NCBI GenBank assembly: GCA_027924585.1 | Contig: BSBM01002060.1 | Location: 248,001 to 312,000 of the forward strand | Source of the DNA: Larix kaempferi | Lineage: Eukaryota; Streptophyta; Pinopsida; Pinales; Pinaceae | DNA: 64,000 nt | Reading direction: 5' to 3' | Shown here: positions 1 through 12,150 of the stretch, piece after piece | How the letters are laid out: each line of letters begins with the position of its first letter | Position numbering within the stretch: the stretch's first letter is position 1 | Notes under the pieces: generated by a model | Seen by the model: only the letters and a program-made list of their open reading frames with translations | The model's database searches: none | Told to the model about the DNA's origin: nothing | Made by a program: the position numbers and the translations under genes

Positions 1-792
1 ACGTCCTGAATTCAACGGAGTCGACGGTTTGTCGATCCGAGCCACGGTTGTCATTCTATCGCTCGTTCCGTCTCGCATCCAAAATGGATTCAGGGACACC
101 TGCGAGATACCTACCGGTGGGATAGAATTCCAACCATGCAACAAAACTGGGTTCCGAGGAATCCTTCAAGTGTGTCTATGAAGGTTCAAGCTGGGAACGC
201 TAGCCATAAGTTCCCGGTCGATGATTTTGCAAATTTGACCCCAATGTGCAAAAATTGCACACCCCCTGGCTGAGCAAAACCCTAGTTTCCAAAATGGCCC
301 TACAAGATGACACTTGCGCCATGGGACCGGAGGAGAGGGACACCCCTAGCACTATCCCAATGTCCTGAATCCAACGGAGTCGACAATTTGTCGATCCGAG
401 CCATGATCGTCATTCTATGCCTCGTTCCGTCTCACATCCAAAAGGCCTTCAGGGACACTTGTTGGATACCTACCGCGGGCATAGAATTCCAACCGTGCAA
501 CAAAACTGGGTTCCTTGGAGTCCTGGAAGTGTGTCTAGGATGTTTCCAACTGGGAATGCTAGCCACAAGTGCTCGGTCGACAATTTTGCAAATTTGACTC
601 CAATGTGCAAAAATTGCACACCCCCTGGCTGAGCAAAACCCTAGTTTCCAAAATGGACCTACAAGATGACACCTGGGCCATGGGACCAGAGGAGAGGGAC
701 ACCCCTAGCACTATCTTGATGTCTTGAATCCAACGGAGTCGACGGTTTGTCGATCCGAGCCACGATCGTCATTCTATGGCTCGTTTCGTTCC
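1..792. repeat. ~359-bp tandem satellite, forward copies
   Basis: Two full units and a partial third run head to tail. The landmark GTCGATCCGAGCCA recurs near 33, 392 and 751, a period of about 359 bp. Units also share a stretch near 240-300 and 597-655 ending in GCAAAACCCTAG. The short ORFs here are satellite sequence, not genes. The same family recurs in reverse at 3193-3432, and a related variant fills 1515-3190. Confidence 0.85.
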
Positions 793-1514
793 TAAGATCA
801 ATGAAGCAAGAAAAGCATTGGGTGATGGACCCATGGGAGAGAAGTTCCTCTTAATGGGAGTAATTGGGAAGACCATGATAAAATTATGGTAAGAAGGACA
901 TGAGATGCATGAGGTTCATGAATTTTTGGAATCTTGTCCACTATGTTTCTATTTTTCCTCAAATTTTTTCACAATGTAGTGACAATTCCTAGATATAAAT
1001 GGTGTTCCTATTAGTCTAGGTGGAGGAAAAAGAAACACCTACAACATCTCATTGAACTAAAGAATTAATGTATTGGTGTTGTAATTGATGCAACCAAATT
1101 AGCATAAGCATGGAAGTGGTTTGACCACCTTAACCACTAAAATAATGTATTAGTCAAATATGGGGGGAAGTGATAATTACATGTCAATGAACACTTATAT
1201 TCCTCCATATGATTATAAATGTACAACTTTACACTAGCTATGGGATCAATAATGTATTCTTCTAGTATGTTTTAAGATTAATATGGTATAGTAAATATTC
1301 TTGCGCTAAGGTGTCTTAAAGTGTTTTTTTTCTTTCAACTCATAAATTCAAGACCACTACAATTGATCCATGTCTCAATTCATGATTGTAAGAAAATATC
1401 AAACATGAAATTTATGTTGCAAACAACTTTATATCGCCATGCATGCATTATTATTTCAAGCTTCTTGTTGCAAATATCAACATGTGCTTATCGAGACCCA
1501 AGTTTTATGAACTA
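793..1514. other. Spacer without recognisable gene
   Basis: AT-rich sequence between two satellite blocks. I see no convincing ORF, RNA gene or transposon end. Confidence 0.5.
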
Positions 1515-3192
1515 GGGTTTTCACCATGGCCTCAAAGTGTCCCTGAATGGCCCCGAGGTGCCCAACTAAAATTCCCCTAGCACCCAAACCATGGCTCCGT
1601 TCATGAATTCGTAAATTTTGGTGCATCCAGTATGCCGGGTTTCAGCTAGGGGACCCCCCACAACGTGCCTCGAAAACCCAGAAACTGTGCCAATAAGCCA
1701 TCTCCAGAGCTAAGGCTTTGCTCGCTGAGGGCCATTCCAAATTCGTTCAAGGGGGGCATTTCTCATCCGGAGGCCCCCGGGCATGTGTGGCCACTATGGA
1801 CAGGTCCACAATGGCCACGTAGACCTATGGGAGATGACAGAATCCAATTTCGCTCGCCGGTTTGGGTTCCGTGGCCTCGGAGCAAATCCTTAAAGTGTCC
1901 CTGAATGGCCCCGGGGTGCCAAACTAAAATGCCTGTAGCACCCAAAGCGTGGCTCCATTTGCGAATCCGTCAATTCCGATGGGTCTGGGATGTCAGTTTT
2001 TAGCTAGCCCCCCCCCCCCCCCACACCGTGCTTTGAAGAATCGAAAACAATGCCAATGAGCCATCTCTGGAGTTAGGGTTTTGCTCAGTGAGGGCCATTC
2101 CAAATTCACTCAAGGGGGTCATTTCTCATACGGAGGCCGTGGGGCATGCATGGCCACCGTGGACAGGTCCAAAATCGCCACGTGGACCTGTCCACGATGG
2201 CCACACATGTTCGGGGGCCTCTGGATGAGAAATGGCCCCCTTGAGCGAATTTGGAATGGCCCTCATTGAGCAAAACCCTAGCTCCAGAGATGGCTCATTG
2301 ACATCATTTATGGGTCTTCGAGGCACAGTGTGGGGGGCCCTAGCTAAAAAATGGCATCCCGGACCCATTGGAACCTAAATATTCACGAACGGAGCCATGC
2401 TTTGGGTGCTACTGGAATTTTAGTTGAGCACCCCAGGGCCATTCAGGGACACTTTAAGGATTTGCTCTCGGGCCACGGGACCCAAACCGACGAGCGGACT
2501 TGGATTATGTCGGCTCCCACAGGTCCACGTGGCCATTGTGGACCTTTCCACGGTGGCCACGCATGCCCTGGGCCCTTCGGATGAGAAATGGCCCCCTTGA
2601 GCGAATTTGGAATGGCCCTCACTGAGCAAAACCCTAGCACCGGAGATGGCTCATTGGCACCGTTTCTGAGTCTTCGAGGAATGTTGTGGGGGTGACCCCT
2701 AGCTGAAACCCAGTGTTATGGACCCATCGGAATCGACGGATTTGAGAACGGAGGCACGGTTTGGGTGCTACGGGAACTTTAGTCGGGCACCCCGGGGCCA
2801 TTCAGGGACACTTTGAGGTTTTCTCTGGGGCCACAGAACCCAAACTGGCAAGTTGACTTGGATTTCGTCGGCTCCCACAGGTCCATGTAGCCATTTTGGA
2901 CCTGTCCACGGTGGCCACGCATGCCCGGGGGCCTCGGGATGAGAAATGCACCCCTTGAGCGAAATTGGAATGGCCCTCACTGAGCAAAACCCTAGCTCAG
3001 GAGATGGCACATTAGAACCATTTCCAAGTCTTCGAGGCATGGTGGGGGGGGTCCCCTAGCTGAAATCTGGTGTCCCAGATCCATCGGAATCAACAGATTC
3101 GCGACCCAAGCCACGGTTTGGCTGCTATGGGAATTCTAGTTGGGCACCCCGAGGCCATTCAGGGACACTTTGAGGATTTGCTCTAGGGCCAC
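1515..3192. repeat. ~360-bp satellite variant arranged as a large inverted repeat
   Basis: About five units of a 354-363-bp repeat. Two run in one orientation (landmark GCCATTCCAAATTC near 1731 and 2094). Three run in the opposite one (landmark GATGAGAAATG near 2225, 2579 and 2938). The turn-round is at about 2177, where 19-bp arms 2152-2170 and 2184-2202 pair with one mismatch around a 13-bp loop. Open frames on both strands are satellite by-products. Confidence 0.8.
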
Positions 3193-3432
3193 GGAACGAG
3201 CCATAGAATGACGACAATGGCTCTGATCGACAAACCGTTGAGTCCGTTGGATTCAGGACGTCGATATAGTGCTAGGGGCGCCCCTCTCCTCCACTCTCGT
3301 GGCCTAGGTGTCATCTTATAGGTCCATTTTGGAAACTAGGGTTTTGCTCAGTAAGGGGATGTGCAATTTTTGCACATTGGGGTCAAATTTGCAAAATCAT
3401 CGACCAAGCACTTATGGCTAGGAATGTTCCAG
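3193..3432. repeat. Inverted copy of the 359-bp satellite
   Basis: This is the reverse complement of parts of 1-792. The stretch 3195-3261 matches 735-790 and 3320-3420 matches about 220-300. Together with 1-792 it brackets the palindromic variant block. Confidence 0.8.
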
Positions 3433-3590
3433 TGACACCCTTCTCCAAAAATATTTGATCATATAGGATTATAAGAAAACCTCAAGCCATTTTCCATTTT
3501 CTCATTGAAACACTTAATATAATGTTAATGAAATGGAAAATATGAAAAAGTACTAAGTACAATATTTTTAAATGAGAAGAGGTCATTTAT

Positions 3591-4181
3591 TGTTGATGTA
3601 TATGTAACTTCAAAATGTATTTCATATATATTTATTGTACCCTTATTAGGGATGTGTTATTCCTCTATAAGGAAGTGTCGTCATGTGGATTGACAAGTGT
3701 CGCAAATGTGTGTACTTGCCGATGGGTTATTAGACCACCATGTGTGGGGTCGGCCCTGAAATACATATTATATTGTGGATGTACCTAGCTAGACAAGTCG
3801 GCCCCATAAGGTCACTGGGAAAACAGGTTAGTATAAATAGAGATCGGGAGATCTCTATTTTGATCATTCAGAAAGTCACACTTCTCTCAGTTAGAAAGTG
3901 GCGCACTAGTGAGGAGGAGGATCATCTGCTACTAGGAGACTATCTCAGTGTATTTTGGTTGTACTTTGGTTGAGCCATTGCTCTCTCTATCTCTGAGGAA
4001 GTTGTGGGGTTTTTCACCTTAGGGTTTTCCCCACGGAAACTCTGTGTCTCTTGTCTCTCATGCTTTTGATTCGTGTGATGCTTGTCATGCTTATTGTGAT
4101 TGTTATGCATTGATATACTGTATATGTTATTCTCTCAGTAAATATCCAAGAGTATTGTGAATTAATGCTCAAAATTTAACA
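3591..4181 (+). repeat. Copia 5' LTR (591 bp)
   Basis: Matches 10208-10811 almost base for base. It begins TGTTGATGTATATG and ends AAAATTTAACA, directly followed by the primer binding site. The small ORF at 3740-3973 is repeated at 10370-10603 simply because both lie in the LTRs. Confidence 0.95.
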
Positions 4182-4193
4182 TGGTATCAGAGC
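4182..4193 (+). other. Primer binding site, initiator tRNA-Met type
   Basis: TGGTATCAGAGC lies immediately after the LTR. It is complementary to the 3' end of plant initiator methionine tRNA, the usual minus-strand primer of plant copia elements. Confidence 0.9.
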
Positions 4194-4755
4194 TAACCTG
4201 AGAAGAACACATTTTGCAGTGACGAAAACTTGAGTTTCTTGTTTATTGGGTTTCTCTCCACAGTTTTTGGAAAAGCAGTATAGTAGATTGACTCTACTCA
4301 TCAAGGAGAATCTATCTATCCAATCAGAATTCAATTCTGAGCATTTTCAGATTTGGCCCTAAAAATTAGGGTTTCCACAAAAATAGGAATTTCTAAAATA
4401 TGAAGACATAGCTGGAAGCTCCTTGCAAAAATCAAAGTTTAGAGATTTGGATCGAGATTTTTGGCTGGGTAGATCTCTAGGAAACGCAAACCCTAATTCA
4501 GGGCTCTCCTTAGTGAACCGGGGAGGACAAAAAGGCAAATCTGAAGGGTAAAGCTTTGCTGATCTCAAATTCTGAATACACCAGGATGATCAGCTCATCA
4601 AGGCGCATCTTTCTATCCTTTCAGAAAGTTGAAATTCACATTTTGAATTTTAAGGGTTTTTTCGACAAACCCTAATCCGGGACCAGATCCAGTTTTCAGC
4701 ATTTCAAGTGGTAAGACCTAAATCTTTTCTATTTTTATTTGAAGTATTCTTTAAG

Positions 4756-7700
4756 ATGTCTCACCACACCAAGCTTGAGGATAAGCTTGAAGGGGTTGAT
4801 AACTTCCGAGCTTGGAAGTATAGGATTGGGTTAATCCTGGAAGAGAATGAGTTGGACTCATATATAAAAGAAGACATCCCTATCCCAGAGGATGAAGAGG
4901 CTAAAGTATTGCATAAGAATAACTTGGTCAAGGCAAACAGAATCATTGTTGATTCTATCAAAGACCATCTCATAACCCATGTGTCTTCTCTAAAGACACC
5001 CAAGGAGATGTTTGACTCTTTGACCAAGCTATTTGAAGGGAAGAACATAAATCAGAAGATGACCCTGCGGAACCAATTTAAAGGAGTACAGTTTCAGAAT
5101 GGAGAAACCATTCAATCTTATTTTTCAAGGGTCTCCCAAATCAAGGAACAACTAGAAGCAGTGGATGAAATGGTGGAGAATGGTGAAGTTGTCATGACCA
5201 CTCTGAATGGCTTACCTAGGTCATGGGACTCCTTCATTCAAGGAATCTGTGCAAGAAAGAAGTTGATTTCCTTCAATAGACTACGGGAAGAATGCTCACA
5301 AGAAGAAGCAAGGCTTGTGGCACGAGAAGAAAAGATGGGGAATGAAGATCAAGCTCACACCAAGAAAGGGAAGTCCAAGAGAGAGCCATCTCACTCCAAG
5401 AAATCTTCACATCACTTCAAAGAAAGAAGAATATGCTTCACCTGTAATGAGAAAGGACATATTGCCATAAATTGTCCCAAGAACAAGAAGGACAACAACA
5501 ACTTCAACAAGAAGAAGAAGGGCAGCAAAAGAAGGTTTCATGCTCATGCTACCGAGGATGATGAACCACCCAAGAAGAAGGCTAGGGAAGAAAGTGATTG
5601 TAGTAATGATGACTCATCAAGTGAAGAAGTGTATGTTCTGATCTCTGCTCTCACAGGTACTATCTCCCATGGTTGTAATGATTGGTTAATTGAAAGTGGG
5701 CCTTCCAAACATATGACTGGGTTTAAGGAATCTTTTGTGAACCTATTTGAACATGAATCACCCCATAAGGTGAAACTTGGGGATGATTATCAATACCCAA
5801 TCAAAGGAAGTGGTGAATCCTCCTACAACCTAGATTCTGGAAAATCTTTGAAGATGAAAGAAGTTCTTTATGTACCTGGGCTCAAGAAGAACTTACTCTC
5901 CATCTCTGCATTGGATGCAAAAGGTATGAGGGTTTCATTTGTGGATGGTCAAGTCCTAATGTGGCCAAAGGGAAAGACCATAGATGATGCAGTAGTGATT
6001 GGAGAGCAAGAGGGAGGTTTGTATAAATTGAAGGGACAACCTGAACATGCCATGGTGCATGAATCCATGGAGCCAAGTGAACTTTGGCATTAAAGACTTG
6101 CTCATATGCACTATAGGGCACTTCCAATTGCAAGCAAGGTTGTAGAGGGTCTTCCTAAAATCAAGACCAAACATGAAGGTGTTTGCAAAGGATGTGCAAA
6201 AGGTAAGAACATTAAGAAAGATTTTCCAAGCAATGAAAGCAAGGCAAAGGATATCCTGGAAATCATCCACTCAGATGTATGTGGTCCTATGTCATCTAGT
6301 TCTCTAAGTGGGTATGTTTACTATGTCTCATTTATTGATGACTTCTCCAGGAAGACTTGGGTCTACTTCTTCAAGAACAAAGATGAGGTACTTGATAAGT
6401 TCAAGGAATTCAAAACCTTGATGGAGAATCAAACTGACAAGAAGATCAAAACATTCAGATCCGATAATGGTGGATAATTCACCTCAGGTGACTTCAAGAA
6501 GCTTTGCAGTGATTCAGGGATTAAGAGGGAGTTGACTACTCCTTATAATCCTCAACAGGATGGAGTTGCAAAAAGGAAGAACAAAACAATCATGGAAGAA
6601 GCAAGGGCAATGCTGCATGACCAGGATCTACCTATGCATCTATGGGTAGAAGCAGCTAGAATAGTTGTATATGTGCAGAACAGAACACCCCACAAGATAT
6701 TGGACATCAAGATACCATAAGAGGTCCTTTCTGGTAAGAAACCTGAAGTCAGCCATCTCAGAATATTTGGTTGTCCAATATACACTCATGTCCCAAAGGA
6801 AAAGAGAACTAAACTAGATCCTTTAAGAAAGAAGGGTATCTTTGTGGGTTACAGTGAAAGATCGAAGGCTTACAGATTATACTTTCCAGGGTTCAAGAAG
6901 ATTGATGTCAACAAGGATGAATATAAGTTCAAGGACAGGTAATCCAAGAAGCAAAGATCAAGAGGGAGCACACTCCAACAGCTCCTGCAAGGATGTAGAT
7001 TTTCAGAGGGAGTTGACCATCTTCCTACATTCCACAACAGAAAGGTGTAGAAGAAGCTACTTCAGCAGCTCCTACCAGGAAGCAAAGACTCAGAGGGAGT
7101 CCACCCAACAAACAAACAAAGATAAGTATTTCAATTATCATTTCTTGCCTATTTTTGTTTAAATAATATTATGCTTAGGAGATGTATTGTGCATATTAGA
7201 ATGATTGCATTAATGAACAGGATACTACTAATATGCATGTGATGGGTAAGTGGCCTATGGCACTGTACAACATTCCAGTGCTACTTATCTAGAATGAAAC
7301 CTCTTTGCTAACATGTTGGGAGTAGTGCAAACTCTTAACAATGTTCTGGTAGAGACTGGAAGGCATCTAGAAAGTTGTGGAACATGGATAAATGTTGTAT
7401 TGAAGCATTGGCTAAGATAACTGCATGATTGCATGACATATTTATTTATGTGTAAAGAATTTGTTCTGAAAATTATGAGATGTTTCTAATCATGCAATTT
7501 AACTTGTTTTGTAGGAAAGACCGTATATCTTCACCTACAAAACAAGGACTACAACATTTGTTCTAGCAATAAAGATATCTATTGAAGATATTGAAGTTCC
7601 TAGGATTTGGGATGAAGAAATGGAATGCCATGATCCATCGATCATGAAGAAGATGTTTGGGATGCAGTCCCAAGACCAGACAAGGAGTCACATGTGTGCA

Positions 7701-8668
7701 GATTGAAAAAATCCTTGTATGGCTTGTAGCAAGCTTCCAGAACTTGGTGTGATACAAAGAGGAAGCTCGCTGTTGAATTCAATATGAAAGATTTGGGAAT
7801 GATGCATTATTTCCTAGGTATGGAGGTGTGGCAGAGTGCAAGTGGGATCTTCCTTGGTCAAGGGAAGTACACAGTAGATATCCTGAAGAGATTCGGGATG
7901 ATGGATTGCAAGGCCATGGCCACACCTGTGGCATCGAATCTGAAGCTTCTATGTGATGCTTCATCTAAGCCGGTTGATGTCTCTATGTATCATCAAATGA
8001 TTGGGTCCTTGATGTACCTGACGAACACAAGACCAGATATTTGCTTTGCTGTGAACACATTGAGCCAGTTCCTAACGGATCCGAGGAGTGTTCACCTGGT
8101 TGCAGTAAAGCATGTTCTGAGGTACCTGAAGGGTATAGTGGATTATGGGCTCAAGTATGTGGTGAATCAAAATTTTAACCTGCAAGTTTATGTTGATTCA
8201 GATTGGGCTGGCAGTGCTGCAGATAGGAAGAGCACATCTGGATGCTGCTTTGGTATGGGATCAGGTGTGATCTCTTGGTTTAGCAGGAAGCAGTCCTACG
8301 TAGCACTGAGTACAGCTGAGGCAGAGTATGTTGCAGCCTGTTCAACCAGTTGTGAGGCAGTATGGCTACGGAAGCTACTGTCTGAGTTATTTGATCTCCC
8401 ATTGGATGCTACTGGTATCTTCTGCGATAACCAGAGTTGTGTGAAGATGTCTGAGAACCCAGTGTTTCATGACAGGTCGAAACACATAGAGATCAAATAT
8501 CACTATATCAGGGATATGGTGCAGAGAGGAGTTGTGAAGCTCCTGTATGTTGTGACGGATGAGCAGATTGCAGATGTGCTGACGAAGCCACTAGCCAGGG
8601 TGAAGTTCGAATACTTCAGGGAGAGGCTTGGTGTTCTTCAGATTGAGGACACTTCGAGGAAGAAGTGA
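4756..8668 (+). pseudogene. Copia gag-pol polyprotein, broken
   Basis: The start is ATG 4756 (MSHHTKLEDKLEGVD). Gag is readable, with a CX2CX4HX4C zinc knuckle at 5434-5475. The protease motif reads WLIESG where copia has D-S-G, so the catalytic Asp is Glu (codon 5692-5694). Integrase is readable but cut by in-frame TAA at 6091-6093, 6475-6477 and 6718-6720, all in one frame. A degenerate stretch of about 400 bp follows (7110-7515). RT is reduced to WDAVPRP, the SLYGL motif and a join to KLAVEF near 7755. The catalytic YVDD segment is absent. RNase H (7784-8668) is open, with VYVDSDW, STAEAEY and FCDNQS intact. Confidence 0.9.
7107..7515 (+). other. Intron-like or foreign insert inside copia pol
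   Basis: About 0.4 kb of AT-rich noncoding sequence replaces the linker and N-terminal RT region. It begins near a GTATTT and ends TTGTTTTGTAG, so it resembles a plant intron, but I cannot show that it is spliced. The alternative is ordinary decay after a deletion. Confidence 0.35.
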
Positions 8669-10198
8669 TGGATGTTGAATCCATTCCAAGCATGTTGGAA
8701 GGAGGATCCTTCACATGGCTATGGATGTAAGCGCTGGATGATGAGCATCAAGATGATGTCCTAGTTTCTGCTTTGTATGATCAGTTGGATCATTTATATC
8801 TATATGTATGTACGCATCATGTTGGATGTTGGATATGATCAGTTGGATCATTTATATGTATGTACGCATCATGTTGGATGCTGGATATGATCAATTGGAT
8901 CATTTATATGTATGTATGCATCATGTTGGATGCTGGATATGATCAGTTGGATCATTTATATGTATGTATGCATCATGTTGGATGTTGGATATGATCGGTT
9001 GGATCATTTGTATGTATTTTGTATATGCATCATGTTGGATGCTTGGACCATGTATCTGTATATGTATCAGGTGGATACATTGTATGATCAGGTAGATCAT
9101 GTATATTGATATGTATCAAGTATGATTAGGTAGATCATGTATGTTGATGGATACATTGTGTGGATCATGTATCTATGTATCAGGTGGATACACTATGTAT
9201 GATGATATGTATCAGGTAGATACTTGGTGTGCATCAGATGGATGCATTGTATGATCAGGGTGATCGTGGATGACGAGCTTCTCCAGATGACATGCAACAG
9301 GATGTTGCAGTGATGATGATCAGGATGATCATGTGTACATCAGGATGATGTATGGTGAGTATCAGATGATACTTTGTGGTCATGGATCAAGTTGTGCAGA
9401 TGAGCATGTCTGGGAGATCCTATAGGTCGGAGTTGCATACCCATAACAGCCTGGGATGCTCTTTCGAGACATTGCTCTGGGAGGACATGTAATTTGTGCC
9501 CTAGGAGATCTTCAGGTCAGAGTTGTGTACCCATAACATCCTGAGATGCTCTTGCGAGGTTTTGTCCTATGGCATGTAATTTGCTCCTGGGAGATCTGGA
9601 CAGGATGAAAAAGGCCTCAAATGCTTCAACCAGGTTTCTCCATGACCGCATGTAATTTGCTCCTGGGAGATCTGGACAGGATGAAAAAGGCCTTAGATGC
9701 TTCATCTAGGTTTTGTGGTGGACCACATGTAATTTGTTCCTGGGAGATCTGGACAGGATGAAAAAGGCCTCAGATGCTTCAGCCAGGTTTTGTGGTGAGA
9801 TCACATGTAATGTGCTCCTGGGAGATCCGACAAGTAGAGTTGTGTGCTCGTAACATCCTGGGATGCTTCGGCCAGGTTTTGTGATGGGTCACATGTAATG
9901 TGCTCCTGGGAGATCCGTCAGGTAGAGCTGTGTGCTCGTAATAGCCTGGGATGCTGTAGCTAGGTTTTGTGACGTACGTAGTAAGTCCTAAGGATTCCAC
10001 AGTATGGCCAGTGATGATGAAGACCTGCAGGTGGTGGGCCTACATCCAGTATGAAAAAGGATTGGCTCTGTAGAACTTCCTATGACGAGTAGAGTCAGAT
10101 ATTGGTTGAGATAGCAGCAGCAGTGACGATGATGATGACGATGATCCTGAGAAGAAGACTTGTCTAGCAGAACTGTGTCGAGAAATACCTTCCTAGTT
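8669..10198 (+). repeat. Copia 3' noncoding region with two minisatellites
   Basis: Between the RNase H stop and the polypurine tract lie 1.5 kb without a gene. At 8779-9045 a 52-58-bp unit recurs five times (GATCAGTTGGATCATTTA at 8779, 8837, 8889, 8941 and 8993, with small changes). At 9485-9970 a 76-88-bp unit recurs about six times around CATGTAAT and CCTGGGAGATC. Confidence 0.8.
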
Positions 10199-10207
10199 AA
10201 GAGGGAG
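10199..10207 (+). other. Copia polypurine tract
   Basis: AAGAGGGAG directly precedes the 3' LTR, the expected position of the plus-strand primer. Confidence 0.85.
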
Positions 10208-10811
10208 TGTTGATGTATATGTAACTTCGGAATGTATTTCATCTATGTATTTCATATATATTTATCGTACCCTTATTAGGGATGTGTTATTCCTCTATAA
10301 GGAAGTGTCGTCATGTGGATTGACAAGTGTCGCAAATGTGTGTACTTGCCGATGGGTTATTAGACCACCATGTGTGGGGTCGGCCCTGAAATACATATTA
10401 TATTGTGGATGTACCTAGCTAGACAAGTTGGCCCCATAAGGTCACTGGGAAAACAGGTTAGTATAAATAGAGATCGGGAGATCTCTATTTTGATCATTCA
10501 GAAAGTCACACTTCTCTCACTTAGAAAGGGGCGCACTAGTGAGGAGGAGGATCATCTGCTACTAGGAGACTATCTCAGTGTATTTTGGTTGTACTTTGGT
10601 TGAGCCATTGCTCTCTCTATCTCTAAGGAAGTTGTGGGGTTTTTCACCTTAGGGTTTTCCCCACGGAAACTCTGTGTCTCTTGTCTCTCATGCTTTTGAT
10701 TCTTGTGATGCTTGTCATGCTTATTGTGATTGTTATGCATTGATATACTGTATATGTTATTCTCTCAGTAAAGATCCAAGAGTATTGTGAATTAATGCTC
10801 AAAATTTAACA
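10208..10811 (+). repeat. Copia 3' LTR (604 bp)
   Basis: Same sequence as 3591-4181 with about nine substitutions and a 13-bp local duplication near its start. It is followed by the target duplication TTTAT. Confidence 0.95.
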
Positions 10812-10816
10812 TTTAT

Positions 10817-11783
10817 TTGATTGTTATTTAGTGGTCTCTATGACACCAATGTTCTTTGTATATTTATGTGTCATTGATCTAATTTTCAACCTTAGCAGAT
10901 GAAGGGATTTAGTTAGAAATTTCAATACCGAATAAGAGAAGTTGAATGAAAATGTAAAACATGAAATTTAAGTAGGAATAAATCACCTAGAAGTAACAAC
11001 ACATCCTTTGAATCACTCATTAAATAAGGCCATCTCGGTCTTATTTGTTTTAATAGTGCCCATCAATTCCGCATGTTCATAATGAGGTAGGAAGTAGTGG
11101 ACTTGTGACTTATGTTTTTTGGCAAGTGTCCATAGCTTGATGTTTATGTCAACTATTAATTTGGTGAAGCGGAATAGTAAAACACTTAATTTATAATACT
11201 AAAATAGATACATGTTCATTTTTTCCCAACTATTGTAAAGTATTCACCTTTGATAACCATTGACATAGTTGAAAATTCATTATTTTCATTAGTTTTACAA
11301 CTTTTATGATGGTTTGTTTTACCTATAGGTAATGTGCCAAGCAATCATCATTCCACCATGCATTATTTTTTGGGGAAAAAATTCCATATTATAATGTGAC
11401 CTAAAAAATTAAACAATATGTAGATGGTGTTTGTTAAAAATGGAGGAGCATGTAATATAAAATCCTTAAACATGTCATATTCGTATCTATTTGAACAAGA
11501 TCTAGTATGTGAGTGTAATCTATAGAAATATATGGTAGGTCCTCATATAATAGGTTTATTTTAACAACTATATGTTGAGAGATGCCCATCAAAACCCATT
11601 TCTGTGTATCGTCCAACACCATGATCCACACTCATCCCATTCATCATTTCTATGGGAAACACAAAACTGAGAAATTTTTATCCATATTTCTAATCTAGAG
11701 TTGTTTTAGCTTTTGACCCAATGGAGTTGGAAAGTTCCATGGACTATGTTGCAATGATATATGTGTGATTGGTCCTCATTTTT
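10817..11783. other. AT-rich spacer
   Basis: This is the target-site continuation beyond the copia element. I see no supported gene. Confidence 0.5.
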
Positions 11784-12150
11784 GCAATGATATGAAGATG
11801 ATGATGATGATGATGGAGATGTTGATGAGGAACCTAGAGATGACATTGACGATGAAGATGTTGATGATGATGATGATGGTGATGATGATGAAGACTTTGA
11901 TGATGATGGTGATGGTGATGAAGATGATGATGATGATGACGGAGAAGATGATGATGATGGAGATTTTGATGAGTAACCTATAGATGACAATGATGATGAA
12001 GATGTTGATGATGATGAAGATGTTGATGATGATGAAGACGTTGATGATGATGGTGATGGTGATGAAGATGATGATGATGATGATGATGTTGAATAAGATC
12101 ATGATGATGGAGATGTTTATGATGAACCTAGAGATGACAATGATGATGAA
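11784..12150. repeat. GAT/GAC trinucleotide microsatellite
   Basis: Long runs of GAT with interruptions form an imperfect microsatellite of about 370 bp. It also has a weak longer-range period, because GAACCTAGAGATGACA-like segments recur near 11828 and 12122. All the Met-, Ser- or Ile-rich ORFs on both strands are products of the trinucleotide run. Confidence 0.9.

Larger units (their letters stand above)
3591..10811 (+). mobile_element. Ty1/copia LTR retrotransposon, defective
   Basis: The 7.2-kb element is bounded by direct LTRs (3591-4181 and 10208-10811) that start TGTTGATG and end AACA. It is flanked by the 5-bp target duplication TTTAT (3586-3590 and 10812-10816). The order gag, protease, integrase, reverse transcriptase, RNase H is the copia order. 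By eye the LTRs differ by about nine substitutions in 591 bp plus a 13-bp insertion in the 3' copy, so insertion was fairly recent. It cannot be autonomous because three nonsense codons and two deletions in the RT region break pol. Confidence 0.95.

Noticed and set aside
3740-3973. Possible 77-residue gene, repeated at 10370-10603
   Set aside because: Both lie wholly inside the copia LTRs.
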